NCBI RefSeq assembly: GCF_038957035.1
Contig: NZ_CP152412.1
Coordinates: 6,134,501 to 6,198,500 of the forward strand
DNA: 64,000 nucleotides
From: Bradyrhizobium sp. B097
GTDB taxonomy: Bacteria > Pseudomonadota > Alphaproteobacteria > Rhizobiales > Xanthobacteraceae
Reading direction: 5' to 3'
Positions 33,331 to 42,092 of the stretch are shown piece after piece; position 1 is the stretch's first letter, and each line of letters begins with the position of its first letter. Both the position numbers and the translations under genes were made by a program. The notes under the pieces were generated by a model. The model made no database searches. It was not told the origin of the DNA and worked only from the letters and a program-made list of their open reading frames with translations.

Positions 33331-34017
33331 TCAGCCCCTGACCGGCAGCGTCACCACGTCGTAGCCGTGGCTGATCTTTCGCTTCAGCACCGGGTCTTCC
33401 AGCTCGAACTCGAAGCGGCTGGCCGGGCGGATGCCGCCCTTGGCCGCGAAGGTGCCGCCGAACATGGCGCAGCCATCGGGCAACGCGCCCTTGTCGAAGC
33501 CGCGCGCGATCAGGTCCTTCACCGGCAGCATGTGATCGAGCGTGCCTTCCTGGTAGAGCACGCGCTGGCCGCCGATCACGGCCCAGGATCGCAGGACCAG
33601 CTTGTCCCAATGGCCAATGACGTCCTCGAGCTCCCAGAGTTCGGCCGCCATCGGCTTGTCGCACATCTGCTTCGACACCGTGACGCTGTAGCTCTCGACC
33701 TTGCGGTCGGTATGATCGGAGCCGCAGCCGACGAAGGTGCGGCCCTGCCAGCCGATCAGCACGAACTCGACCTCGCCGCTGGAGTCTTCGCCGCAGACCT
33801 CGATCGTGTCGGCGAAGGTCAGCCGGCGCGCCGAGCAGCGGTAGTAGATCGGCGTCGTCGCGGGCCGTGCAATGCCGAGCGCTTCGAGCTCGGCGATGTG
33901 CTTGTCGCGCGCCACCGGATCGCGGCCGGTCCAGCCGGCGATCACGGCCTGTTTGATTTCGAGCGTGAGCGGCGTCGCGACGCCCTTGTCGTCGACATTG
34001 AAGGTGAGATCAAACAC
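33331..34017 (-). CDS. DUF2848 family protein
   Basis: 228 residues from the GTG at 34017, which overlaps the TGA of the amidase gene (GTGTTTGA), so translation is coupled. The sequence (FDLTFNVDD..., YYRCSARRLTFADTIEVCGE, GWQGRTFVGCGSDHTDRKVE) matches DUF2848, a family resembling the fumarylacetoacetate hydrolase fold. Function is unknown. DUF2848 genes often accompany amidases and Liv transporters, suggesting a role in breakdown of an imported amide or its acid product; the substrate cannot be read here. Confidence 0.85.
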   Translation of the reverse strand: MFDLTFNVDDKGVATPLTLEIKQAVIAGWTGRDPVARDKHIAELEALGIARPATTPIYYRCSARRLTFADTIEVCGEDSSGEVEFVLIGWQGRTFVGCGSDHTDRKVESYSVTVSKQMCDKPMAAELWELEDVIGHWDKLVLRSWAVIGGQRVLYQEGTLDHMLPVKDLIARGFDKGALPDGCAMFGGTFAAKGGIRPASRFEFELEDPVLKRKISHGYDVVTLPVRG

Positions 34018-35359
34018 GGATGACGGTCTCCATTCCGGCCGCAAGCTCGAAGATGCGGCGATCCGAACCGCCCGCGGCGGCGAGCATCAGGCCGACCGGC
34101 GCCTCGCCGGCGCGATGCGCGGGCAGCGAGATGGCGCAGCCATCGAGCACGTTGATCAGTGAGGGATTGCGCAGCGCGCGCAAATTCTCCGTCGCGAATA
34201 CCTTGTCGTCGGCGAGGCTCGCAATGGTCGGCGGCAGGTTCGCCGTGGTCGGCAGCACCATTGCGTCATAGGGCGCGATGCGCGCCTCGGTACGGGCGAT
34301 GAACGACCGCCGCGCATTGATGAGGTCGATATAGTCGGCCGCCAGAAAGCCCTCGCCGCGCTGGATCCGCACCGCGACACGCGGATCGTAGATGTCGCCC
34401 TTGCTGGCCAGCAGGAAGCGGTGCCAGGCATAGCTCTCGGCCGCGGAAAAGCCGCCCTTGGTGTTCATCACGCCGACATCGAGCAATTCCGGCACCTCGA
34501 TACGCTCGATCAAGGCGCCGGCGCGCGACAACGTCGCCAGCGCGCGCTCGAAGGTCTTTGCGACGGCATCGTCGAGGTCGTCGAGCACGACCGTGGTCGG
34601 CACCGCGAGCCGCATGCCCTTCACCGGCCGTGGGGTGAGCGGCGTCACCGGCTCGTCGGCCAGCACTGCATCGAGCGCGGCACAGCAGGCGACTGAATTG
34701 GCCAGCGGGCCGTAGCTGTCGAGCGTGAACGACAGCGGCACGCCGCCGTCGAGCGGAATCCGGCGCTGCGTCGGCTTGTAGCCGACGATGCCGTTGAAGG
34801 CGGCCGGAATCCGGCAGGAGCCGCCGGTGTCGGTGCCGAGCGCGCCGAACGCCATGCCGTCGGCGATCGAGACCGCCGCGCCCGAGGACGAGCCGCCGGG
34901 CACATGCCCGACGCTCCGGTTCCAGGCGCTCTTCGGCGTGCCGTAATGCGGATTGATGCCGATGCCGGAATAGGCGAATTCGGTCATGTTGGTGCGGCCG
35001 ATCACGATGAAGCCGGCGCGCTTGAGCCGTGCCACGGCAGGCGCATCGGCATCCGCCGGCGCGGAATCATCCAGCGCGCGGGAGCCGGCGCGTGTCACCT
35101 GCCCCTTGATGTCGAACAGGTCCTTGATCGAGACCGGAATGCCGGCAAAGGGCGACGGCGCGGCGTTGGCCTTGCGCAGCCGGTCCATGCCACCGGCGGC
35201 TTCCAGCGCGGCGTCGCGGTCGACATGGATGAAGGTGCGCTGGCCCTCGCCTGCCGGATCGGCGATCCTGGCGATGCATTGCTCGACGAGCTTGCGGGCG
35301 GAGGTCGCGCCGCTGGCGAGGTCGGCGGCAAGGGAGGCGAGTGTCGGATTTTTGGGCAT
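34010..35359 (-). CDS. Amidase signature family protein
   Basis: 449 residues from the ATG at 35359 (a GTG at 35368 is nine bases upstream). The Ser-cisSer-Lys triad is complete: Lys in GIPVSIKDLFDIKG, Ser in GGSSSGAAVS and the nucleophile Ser in GALGTDTGGSCRIPA. These enzymes hydrolyse amides; GatA is a relative, but gatB and gatC are absent, so a catabolic amidase is more likely. It follows the Liv operon by 110 bp on the same strand and overlaps the DUF2848 gene by eight bases, suggesting hydrolysis of the imported compound. Confidence 0.92.
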   Translation of the reverse strand: MPKNPTLASLAADLASGATSARKLVEQCIARIADPAGEGQRTFIHVDRDAALEAAGGMDRLRKANAAPSPFAGIPVSIKDLFDIKGQVTRAGSRALDDSAPADADAPAVARLKRAGFIVIGRTNMTEFAYSGIGINPHYGTPKSAWNRSVGHVPGGSSSGAAVSIADGMAFGALGTDTGGSCRIPAAFNGIVGYKPTQRRIPLDGGVPLSFTLDSYGPLANSVACCAALDAVLADEPVTPLTPRPVKGMRLAVPTTVVLDDLDDAVAKTFERALATLSRAGALIERIEVPELLDVGVMNTKGGFSAAESYAWHRFLLASKGDIYDPRVAVRIQRGEGFLAADYIDLINARRSFIARTEARIAPYDAMVLPTTANLPPTIASLADDKVFATENLRALRNPSLINVLDGCAISLPAHRAGEAPVGLMLAAAGGSDRRIFELAAGMETVIRV

Positions 35360-35469
35360 GGTTTTCACTTTACGGCTTGCACTTCACGGCTTGCTGGCTG
35401 GCAATTCAAAAGGTCTTGCAGCTGATTGTCGCGCGAACCGGCGCCGATTTCCAGACCGGTGCGCCGGCA

Positions 35470-36189
35470 TCACTTCAGCCCGAAATAGGCCCGGTGCAGC
35501 TCTTCATTGCCGCTCATCTCGGCAACCGTGCCGGAAAAGCGGATCCGCCCGCCTTCCAGCACGAATACGCGGGTGGCAATCTCAAGGAAACCGATATTCT
35601 GCTCGGCGATCAAGAGCGCCAAGCCGCGGCCTTGCAGGCTCGACAAGGCACGAAGCACCTCCTTGACGAACAGTGGCGACAGCCCAGCGGAGGGCTCGTC
35701 CATGACCAGCAGCTTCGGCTCGGCCGACAGCGCCTTGGCGATGCCCAGCATCTTGCGCTGGCCGCCGGACAGGCTGGAGGCCGGATCGCGGCGCTTGTCG
35801 CGCAGCACCGGAAACAGGCCGTACAGTTCGTCGACCCGCGCACCCGGATTGGCATGGCCCAGCGCCTGCGCGCCGATCCGGATGTTCTCCTCGATCGACA
35901 GATCGGGGAATACCGCAAGCTCCGACATGTAGGTCATGCCGCGCTTCATGCGGTCCGAAGATCGCATTTTCGTGATGTCTTCGCCGCCGAGTTTGATGTG
36001 GCCGTCGCGGGCCTCGATCAAGCCGACCAGCGATTTCAGGAAGGTGGTCTTGCCCGCGCCATTGGCGCCGAGCAACAGCACGGTCTCGCCGGGGCGGACG
36101 TCGAGATCGACGCCCCACAACACCTGCATGGTGCCGTAGCCGGCATCGACGCCCTTGGCGTCCAGAAGCGACGCTGCATCAGTGGGCAT
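35470..36189 (-). CDS. livF: Branched-chain-type ABC transporter ATPase LivF (system 2)
   Basis: 239 residues. Walker A GANGAGKTTFLKSLVG, signature SLSGGQRKMLGIAKALS, Walker B LLVMDEPSAGLSP, and the LivF-typical switch region LIAEQNIGFLEIATRV. Its start overlaps the end of livG by 11 bases. Last transporter gene of the second Liv operon, followed by the amidase and DUF2848 genes. Confidence 0.93.
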   Translation of the reverse strand: MPTDAASLLDAKGVDAGYGTMQVLWGVDLDVRPGETVLLLGANGAGKTTFLKSLVGLIEARDGHIKLGGEDITKMRSSDRMKRGMTYMSELAVFPDLSIEENIRIGAQALGHANPGARVDELYGLFPVLRDKRRDPASSLSGGQRKMLGIAKALSAEPKLLVMDEPSAGLSPLFVKEVLRALSSLQGRGLALLIAEQNIGFLEIATRVFVLEGGRIRFSGTVAEMSGNEELHRAYFGLK

Positions 36190-36910
36190 GCTCGCCTCCC
36201 AAAAACACCTCGATCACCTGCGGCTCGCGCACCGCGGTCGCGAGCGTGCCTTCGAAGATTTCCTTGCCGGCATTGAGCACGATGACGCGGTCGGTGATCT
36301 GCTCGATGAAGCCCATCAGATGTTCGACCACGATGATCGCCATGCCGGTCGCGGCCAGCGCCTTGATGCGGCCGGCGATCCAGTCGAGCTCCGCCGGATT
36401 GAGGCCGGCGGCGAGCTCGTCGAGCAGCAACAGCCGCGGCCGCGTCGCGAGCGCGCGGGTCAGATCGAGCATCTTCTGCTGCGCGCTGTTGAGATCGGCG
36501 GCGGGGCGGTCGGCGACCTCCTTCAGCCTGAAATCGTCGAGCAGTTCGACGATCGACGGCGGCGTGCCGGTCGCGCCGCCATAGGCCAGCGCCACCTGGA
36601 TGTTCTCGCGCACCGTGAGCGACAGGAACGGCTTCGGCACCTGGAAAGTGCGGTTGATGCCGCGGTGAACGAGCTTGTGCGAGGCGACGCCGCCGGAGGA
36701 CGCGCCGTCGAACACGACCTCGCCGCCATCGGGCGCATAGAGGCCGGAGATCACGTTGATCGCCGTGGTCTTGCCGGAGCCGTTCGGACCGACCAGGCCG
36801 AGGATCTCGCCGGGCACCACGTGAAAGCTCAGGCCATCGAGCGCGTGGAAGCCGCCGAAGCGCTTGACCAGTTTCGAGACCTTGAGGATGGAGTTTTGCT
36901 CAGGGGACAT
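36179..36910 (-). CDS. livG: Branched-chain-type ABC transporter ATPase LivG (system 2)
   Basis: 243 residues. Walker A GPNGSGKTTAINVISG is normal. The ABC signature, usually LSYGQQR or LSGGQ, reads LNSAQQKMLDLTRALA, and Walker B reads LLLLDELAAGLNP with Leu in place of the common Pro. The catalytic Glu of Walker B and the switch His (VVEHLMGF) are kept, so activity is likely. Overlaps livM by 11 bases and livF by 11 bases. Confidence 0.92.
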   Translation of the reverse strand: MSPEQNSILKVSKLVKRFGGFHALDGLSFHVVPGEILGLVGPNGSGKTTAINVISGLYAPDGGEVVFDGASSGGVASHKLVHRGINRTFQVPKPFLSLTVRENIQVALAYGGATGTPPSIVELLDDFRLKEVADRPAADLNSAQQKMLDLTRALATRPRLLLLDELAAGLNPAELDWIAGRIKALAATGMAIIVVEHLMGFIEQITDRVIVLNAGKEIFEGTLATAVREPQVIEVFLGGEHAH

Positions 36911-37820
36911 GCCACCCCCTGCGCGTTGCCAGCGACACCAGCCCTGCGGGCAGGAACAGCACCAGTCCCATGATCAACAGGCCATAGATCAGCTGGAAAT
37001 ATTGCGGCGTGGTGAAGCCGATCAGATTGTAGATGCCGTACAGAATCAGCACGCCGACGATCGGTCCGGTGATGGTGGCAACGCCGCCGAACAGCGCGAA
37101 CACGATCGCGAAGATGCTGAACTCGCCGGAGAACACGTTGTCCGGATAGAACACCGAGACGTACCAGGCATAGATGCCGCCGGCGAGGCCTGCGACCAGC
37201 GCCGAGGCGAGCCAGGCGATCACCCGCATCTTGATGATGTTGACGCCGGCCATCGAGGCCGACACCGCATCCTCGCGCACGGCCTGCAGCGCCAGGCCGA
37301 ACGGCGAGTTCTTGAGATAGATCACCGCGCCGACGGTCAGCGCCATCACGACCACAGCGGCATAATAGGCATGGGTCGGGTTGAACGTGCCGGTCAGCGA
37401 CACGCCGTAGGGGCCCTTGGTGATCCCCTCCAACGCCGGGTTGGCGACGAAGTGCAGCACGGCGAGCGACGCCGCGAGGTTGGCGATCGCAAAATACGCG
37501 CCCGACAGCCGCAGCAGCGGGGTCAGCAGCAGGCCGAGCGCCACCGCGACGACGCCGCCGACCAGCACGGCCAGCGGCGCCGGCGTCTGCAGATGCATCA
37601 CCATGATGGCAAAGCCGTAGGCGCCGGCGCCGAAGAAGCCGACATAGCCGAACGGCAGATAACCAGTGAAGCCATAGATGATGTTCACGCCTTGCGCGAG
37701 GATCAGGAAGATCACGAAGTTGAACAGCAGCAGATGGTTTTGATAGACGCCGGGCAGCAGTGCGAACACCACCACCAGCGGCGCCAGGATGAACAGCAGG
37801 TGTTTCGAGGCGTTAGGCAA
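36900..37820 (-). CDS. livM: Branched-chain-type ABC transporter permease LivM (system 2)
   Basis: 306 residues with eight or more membrane segments. The block GVNIIYGFTGYLPFGYVGFF is the LivM form of the conserved permease start, and LFGGVATITGPIVGVLIL is the LivM C-terminal loop. It pairs with LivH in the membrane. Overlaps livH by eight bases and livG by 11. Confidence 0.93.
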   Translation of the reverse strand: MPNASKHLLFILAPLVVVFALLPGVYQNHLLLFNFVIFLILAQGVNIIYGFTGYLPFGYVGFFGAGAYGFAIMVMHLQTPAPLAVLVGGVVAVALGLLLTPLLRLSGAYFAIANLAASLAVLHFVANPALEGITKGPYGVSLTGTFNPTHAYYAAVVVMALTVGAVIYLKNSPFGLALQAVREDAVSASMAGVNIIKMRVIAWLASALVAGLAGGIYAWYVSVFYPDNVFSGEFSIFAIVFALFGGVATITGPIVGVLILYGIYNLIGFTTPQYFQLIYGLLIMGLVLFLPAGLVSLATRRGWHVP

Positions 37821-38736
37821 CGCGCACCCGCCTTCCGAGCAGACCGCTCGGGCGCAACAACAGGATCACGATCAACAACACATAGGGCAAGAGGTCGGCC
37901 CAGGAACTGAGATAGGTCTGCACCAGCATATAGCAGAGGCCATAGACGACGCCGCCGAGCGCGGTGCCCAAGGGATTGCCGAGCGAGCCGAGCACGACGA
38001 TGGCAAACGAGGTCACCGTCGCATCGGCACCGAAGGCCGGCGTCACCGAGCCGAACATGAAGGGCGCGAACACCCCGGCAACCGCCGCGATGCCGAGCCC
38101 GATGCCGAACGCCGCCGCCGAGACGCGATCGACGTCGATGCCGGTCGCCAACGCCTCGTCGCGGCGCGACATCACCGCGCGGGTCAGGGTGCCGAGCCGC
38201 GTGTGGTAGAGATAGAGGTACACCAGCGCGATCGCGACAAGGCTGGTGCAGGCCGCGATCACCCAGGGCGCGGGAAAGCCCTGGCCGAAGATCTGGATCG
38301 GCCCTGCCCCGCCGGCCTTGCCGCCGAACCACTTGACCTTGATGGTCGTGAACACGGTGCCGAGCAGCCGGCTCTGGATCGAGCGCTCGCTGGTGCCGGC
38401 GAAGATCGTGGTGACGGCTTCGATCACCTGCGACAGGCCGAAGAACAGGATGATCGACAGCATTTCCGGATTGGCCGAGCCCTGCAGCCGCGGCACCAGT
38501 ACCCAGTAGAGCAGCACGCCCGCCAGCACGAAGACCATGAAGGCGAGCGGCACCGCGAACAGCGGGTCGATGCCGGCAATGCCGACCACGCCGAGCGCGA
38601 TGAAGGCGCCGAGCATCAGGATGTCGCCATGCGCAAGGTTGACGATGCGCATGACGCCGAACACGAGATTGAGGCCGATGCCGACCAGGCTGAAATACAG
38701 CCCGAACAGCACGCCGGCAACGAGCGCATAGGTCAT
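37813..38736 (-). CDS. livH: Branched-chain-type ABC transporter permease LivH (system 2)
   Basis: 307 residues, hydrophobic throughout. LivH landmarks are GLNLVFGVMRIVNLAHGDIL near residue 20 and VLGSLGNPLGTALGGVVYGL near residue 235. It is separated from the binding protein gene by 148 bp holding a strong hairpin and a 51-bp repeat, while all downstream junctions overlap. Confidence 0.93.
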   Translation of the reverse strand: MTYALVAGVLFGLYFSLVGIGLNLVFGVMRIVNLAHGDILMLGAFIALGVVGIAGIDPLFAVPLAFMVFVLAGVLLYWVLVPRLQGSANPEMLSIILFFGLSQVIEAVTTIFAGTSERSIQSRLLGTVFTTIKVKWFGGKAGGAGPIQIFGQGFPAPWVIAACTSLVAIALVYLYLYHTRLGTLTRAVMSRRDEALATGIDVDRVSAAAFGIGLGIAAVAGVFAPFMFGSVTPAFGADATVTSFAIVVLGSLGNPLGTALGGVVYGLCYMLVQTYLSSWADLLPYVLLIVILLLRPSGLLGRRVRVA

Positions 38737-38762
38737 GCTACCGCTCGCCGCCGAAGGTTACG

Positions 38763-38817
38763 CCTGGAGCTACTTCCGTTCCGATGGAATCGGAACGGAG
38801 CTCCAGGCTTTTGTTTT
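38763..38817. terminator. Strong hairpin between binding protein and livH genes
   Basis: CCTGGAGCT (38763-38771), a 4-base bulge, CCGTTCCGAT (38776-38785), loop GGA, then exact inverses ATCGGAACGG (38789-38798) and AGCTCCAGG (38799-38807), and CTTTTGTTTT. On the plus strand this is shaped like an intrinsic terminator, but the flanking genes are on the minus strand. There it would act as an intercistronic stem-loop that stabilises the binding protein message or reduces read-through into the permease genes. Confidence 0.7.
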
Positions 38818-38865
38818 GACGCGTTTTCTTCACGCGAACCGGTATCCACTTCGCTCGAAAACGCT
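38815..38865. repeat. 51-bp repeat, copy 1 (family E)
   Basis: Begins TTTGACGCGTTTTCTTCACG and ends GCTCGAAAACGCT. It is identical over 51 bases to 53479-53529. The ends GCGTTTTC and GAAAACGC are inverse, so it can fold. Confidence 0.9.
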
Positions 38866-38884
38866 CTTGCCGCACTCACCTGCA

Positions 38885-40132
38885 TCACGGCGCCGGATAG
38901 ATCGGCTTGCCGGTGGCGGTCTCGTGCGGATAGATCGAGACGAACTTGATGTGATCGTGCTCGTCGACCGTGAGCTGGCCGAGCGGCGTCAACTCGCCGA
39001 TCTGGCCGCCGGTCTCATCCAGCGCGAAGGTGCCGTCCAACGTCTTGAGCTGGCCGCTGAGCGAGAACACCGCGCGGCGCAGCTCCATCTGCTCGAGGCT
39101 GGTCGCAACCGACAGCGTCTTCTCGATCACCAGCGCGGTGGTGTAGCCGGCCACCGCGTTGAAGCCGAACTCCATCTTGCCGTCATTGTACTTCTTCAGC
39201 CAGGCGGTGCGGAAATCCTTCATGGTCATCCCGAAATTGACGGGATAATCCAGCTCGGACGGCGGCACGTAGGTCCAGACATGCTCGAGGCCCTTGGCGC
39301 CGACGTTCTTCTCGAGCAGCTCGGTCTCGAGGCCGGCATAGATCGCGAACAGCATCTTGAACTTGGTGCCGACGTCCTGGACGTTGCGCAGGAAGGCGAT
39401 GTCGTTCGGCGCGTAGCCGAAATGGATCACCGCGTCGGGATTGGTGTTGCTGATGTTGTTGATGATGACGTTGTAATTGGTGGTCTCAGTCGGGACGCCC
39501 TGGTCGTAGACGATCTCAATCGGCGCGCCGGACTCCTTGACGAACTTGCGGAACGCGTTGGCCTGGGTGCCGGTGAACTCGTTGGTCGCGTAGAGGATGG
39601 CGATCTTCTTGATGCCAAGGCCCGGACCATCATGGCTGATGAAGTCAGCTACCGGCTTCGGCCAGATCGTCGACACCGGGTCGGCCATCAGCGCGATGTA
39701 GGGATTGTCCTTGGAGAAGAAGCTCGCGCCGGTGCCGGTCTGGTCGAACAGGAACATCTTGTGGTCGCGCGCGATCGCGACCGCGGGCGCCGTCAGCACC
39801 GATCCGGAATCGGCGACCAGGAGATCGACCTTATCCTGGGTGACCAGCTGATTATAAAGCGTCGAGGCGGTCGCGGTGTTGCTCTGGTCGTCATAGGAGA
39901 CGAGCTTGATCGGGATCTTCTTGTCGAACGCCTTCACGAACACGCCACCCTCGGCGTTCTTCTGCTCGACCCACAATTTGAGCGAGCTGTAGACCGGCAT
40001 CGAGATCGAGGCGTAGCGCCCCGAGGACGCGTAGAGCGTGCCGATCTTGATCTCCGACGGTGCGTCGGCGGCGATTGCCTGCGTGGCAAATGCGAGGCTG
40101 GCAGCGAGTGCCGCGCCGATGATCCTCAGCAT
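38885..40132 (-). CDS. ABC transporter substrate-binding protein, Liv/amide type (system 2)
   Basis: 415 residues with a Sec signal peptide (GAALAASLAFATQAIAAD, cleavage after AIA). The mature part (IKIGTLYASSGRYASISMP...) is a type I periplasmic binding protein. GGGAGG lies nine bases before the ATG. It is the first gene of the second Liv operon and would capture the ligand; the downstream amidase suggests an amide or amino acid derivative, but this is inference. Divergent from the DUF35-thiolase genes. Confidence 0.92.
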   Translation of the reverse strand: MLRIIGAALAASLAFATQAIAADAPSEIKIGTLYASSGRYASISMPVYSSLKLWVEQKNAEGGVFVKAFDKKIPIKLVSYDDQSNTATASTLYNQLVTQDKVDLLVADSGSVLTAPAVAIARDHKMFLFDQTGTGASFFSKDNPYIALMADPVSTIWPKPVADFISHDGPGLGIKKIAILYATNEFTGTQANAFRKFVKESGAPIEIVYDQGVPTETTNYNVIINNISNTNPDAVIHFGYAPNDIAFLRNVQDVGTKFKMLFAIYAGLETELLEKNVGAKGLEHVWTYVPPSELDYPVNFGMTMKDFRTAWLKKYNDGKMEFGFNAVAGYTTALVIEKTLSVATSLEQMELRRAVFSLSGQLKTLDGTFALDETGGQIGELTPLGQLTVDEHDHIKFVSIYPHETATGKPIYPAP

Positions 40133-40149
40133 GATGTTATTCCTCCCGG

Positions 40150-40333
40150 GTATCTTGGACGTCTCGTGGACCGGTCTTTCGACGTATCTTGGACCGCGGC
40201 CCTTCTACGCGCCGGACCGGAGCGACACAAGCATCGCGGCCTTAGCAATTGTGCGAGGGGCGGAATATGCGGCATGCGCGGGACACAGGCCGCTGCGCGG
40301 GGCGTGGATGGACCGTTGACGGCCGTCGGTCCA
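40150..40333. promoter_or_regulatory. Divergent promoter region with repeated GGACCG motifs
   Basis: In the 245 bp between the binding protein and DUF35 genes there is a direct repeat GTATCTTGGAC (40150-40160 and 40184-40194). GGACCG occurs at 40168-40173, 40191-40196, 40214-40219 and 40310-40315, with an inverse CGGTCC at 40327-40332. The last two form a dyad TGGACCG-11 bases-CGGTCCA. This may be a regulator binding array; no regulator gene is adjacent. Confidence 0.4.
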
Positions 40334-40377
40334 ATGGCGCATCAAGGCTGCAACGATTTCGGGAGGAGACATCAGAC

Positions 40378-40791
40378 ATGGCCGAGCCCGCGCGCGCGAA
40401 ACCAAAACCGACACCTGAGACCCAGCATTTCTGGGATGGCACCAAGGCCGGCGAGCTGCGCTTGCAGCGCTGTGACGCCTGCGCCAACGTCTACTTTCCG
40501 CCGCGGCCGTTCTGCCCCTCCTGCGCCTCGCGCAAGGTCTCGGTCTTCAAGGCCACCGGCAAGGGCAAGCTCTACAGCTACGTCATCAACCATCGTCCCG
40601 CCGCGCCCGGCTTCACGCCGCCTTATGCGATTGCCATCGTCGAGCTCGACGAAGGTCCGCGCATGATGAGCAACATCATCGATTGTCCGCAGACACCGGA
40701 AGCGCTCGAGCTCGACATGCCGCTTGAGGTCGCCTTCGAGGCACTCGACGACAAGATCACCCTTCCCCTCTTCCGCCCGGCAAAGGGGTAA
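40378..40791 (+). CDS. Zn-ribbon and OB-fold (DUF35) protein
   Basis: 137 residues from the ATG at 40378, with GGGAGGAG at 40361-40368. Zinc ribbon with four Cys in LQRCDACANVYFPPRPFCPSC (two CxxC knuckles), followed by an OB-fold that starts near GKGKLYSYVINHRPAAPGF. DUF35 proteins form complexes with partner thiolases of the SCP2-type, where they act as an accessory subunit that may bind CoA substrate. The thiolase gene follows after five bases. Confidence 0.92.
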   Translation: MAEPARAKPKPTPETQHFWDGTKAGELRLQRCDACANVYFPPRPFCPSCASRKVSVFKATGKGKLYSYVINHRPAAPGFTPPYAIAIVELDEGPRMMSNIIDCPQTPEALELDMPLEVAFEALDDKITLPLFRPAKG

Positions 40792-40795
40792 TGTG

Positions 40796-41935
40796 ATGCG
40801 CAGGAACCAGGTTGCCGTCGTCGGTGCGGCCGAAACCACCGAACTCGGGGTCATCCCGAACATGTCGCAGATCCAGCTGCACGCGGACGCGGCACTGAAC
40901 GCGATCGCGGACGCCGGCCTAAAACTGTCCGACATCGACGGCTTCGCCACCGCGGTCGAGACCCCGCAGCAGATGGCGCACTATCTCGGCATCACGCCGA
41001 CCTGGGTCGACGGCACCTCGGTCGGCGGCTGCTCTTTCATGCTGCATGTCCGTCATGCCGCCGCGGCGATCGAGGCCGGCCTGTGCAAGACGGTGCTGAT
41101 CACGCATGCCGAGAGCGGCAAGTCGATGATCGGCAAGCAGCCGCGCTTCACCGCACCCGACAGCCTGAACGGCCAGTTCGAGTCACCATTTGGCGTGTAT
41201 GGACCGCCGAGCATGTTCCCGATTCCGGTGCTGCGTTTCATGAAGACGCACGGCATCACGCATGAGCAGCTCGCGATGGTCGCGGTCGTGCAGCGCGAAT
41301 GGGCGGCAAAGAATCCGCGCGCGACCATGAAGGACCCGATCACGGTCGCCGACGTCCTGAACTCGCGGATGATCGCCTATCCGTTCCGGCTGCTGCAATG
41401 CTGCCTCGTCACCGACGGCGGCGGCGCGCTGATCCTCACCTCGGCCGATCGCGCCAGGGATTTCCCGCAGAAGCCGGTCTACATCCTCGGCACCGGCGAG
41501 AGCGTGGAAACGCCGATGGTCAGCCAGATGAAGACGTTCGACTCATCGCGCGCCTTCAAGGTGGCGGGCCCCTTGGCCTTCAAGGAAGCCGGCATCGCCC
41601 ACAAGGACGTCGACCACCTGATGATCTACGACGCCTTCGCGCATTTGCCGCTCTACGGCCTCGGCGATCTCGGCTTCATGCCGCATGAGGAAACCGGCAA
41701 GTTCATCGCCGACGGCAACACCCGCCCCGGCGGCAAGCTGCCGCTCAACACCAATGGTGGCGGCCTGAGCTACATGCACTCCGGCATGTACGGCATGTAC
41801 GCGCTGCAGGAGAGCGTGCGGCAGATGCGCGGCATCGCGCCGGCGCAGGTGCCGAACGCGAAGATCTCGGTCTGCCACGGCGTCGGCGGCATGTTCGCTG
41901 CAAGCGGCACGATCATCTTTACGAACGAACGATAA
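40796..41935 (+). CDS. Thiolase family protein (SCP2-type)
   Basis: 379 residues from the ATG at 40796, with AAAGGGG at 40782-40788. The candidate nucleophile Cys is in TSVGGCSFMLHVRHAAAAIE, the His/Cys residues of the C-terminal half are in GGGLSYMHSGMYG and SVCHGVGGMFAASGT. It resembles lipid-transfer/SCP2-type thiolases that work with DUF35 partners; some of these are aldolases or acyltransferases, not beta-ketothiolases. It should act on an acyl-CoA in the cytoplasm, but the substrate is not clear. Confidence 0.9.
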   Translation: MRRNQVAVVGAAETTELGVIPNMSQIQLHADAALNAIADAGLKLSDIDGFATAVETPQQMAHYLGITPTWVDGTSVGGCSFMLHVRHAAAAIEAGLCKTVLITHAESGKSMIGKQPRFTAPDSLNGQFESPFGVYGPPSMFPIPVLRFMKTHGITHEQLAMVAVVQREWAAKNPRATMKDPITVADVLNSRMIAYPFRLLQCCLVTDGGGALILTSADRARDFPQKPVYILGTGESVETPMVSQMKTFDSSRAFKVAGPLAFKEAGIAHKDVDHLMIYDAFAHLPLYGLGDLGFMPHEETGKFIADGNTRPGGKLPLNTNGGGLSYMHSGMYGMYALQESVRQMRGIAPAQVPNAKISVCHGVGGMFAASGTIIFTNER

Positions 41936-41965
41936 CAATGGCCGGCGCGAGCGCAGCGCCTGATC

Positions 41966-42042
41966 TGTCATTGCCGGGCTTGACCCGGCAATCCATCCCC
42001 TTCTGACGAAGGATGGATGCGCGGGTCAAGCCCGCGCATGAC
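41966..42042. repeat. Inverted repeat, family D (GTCATTGCCGGGCTTGACC)
   Basis: Left hairpin TTGCCGGG-CTTGA-CCCGGCAA and right hairpin TGCGCGGG-TCAAG-CCCGCGCA, each ending in GTCA or TGAC. It lies between the thiolase and SDR genes on the plus strand. Relatives are at 59363-59465 and 62779-62864. Confidence 0.85.
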
Positions 42043-42092
42043 GAGTCAGCTCTGCATCGGCCTGCGGAAACACAGCAACAAGGAGAACCCAC

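Noticed and set aside
38763..38817. Terminator for a plus-strand gene
   Set aside because: No plus-strand gene lies upstream; all genes from 30420 to 40132 are on the minus strand, so an intercistronic role is more likely.
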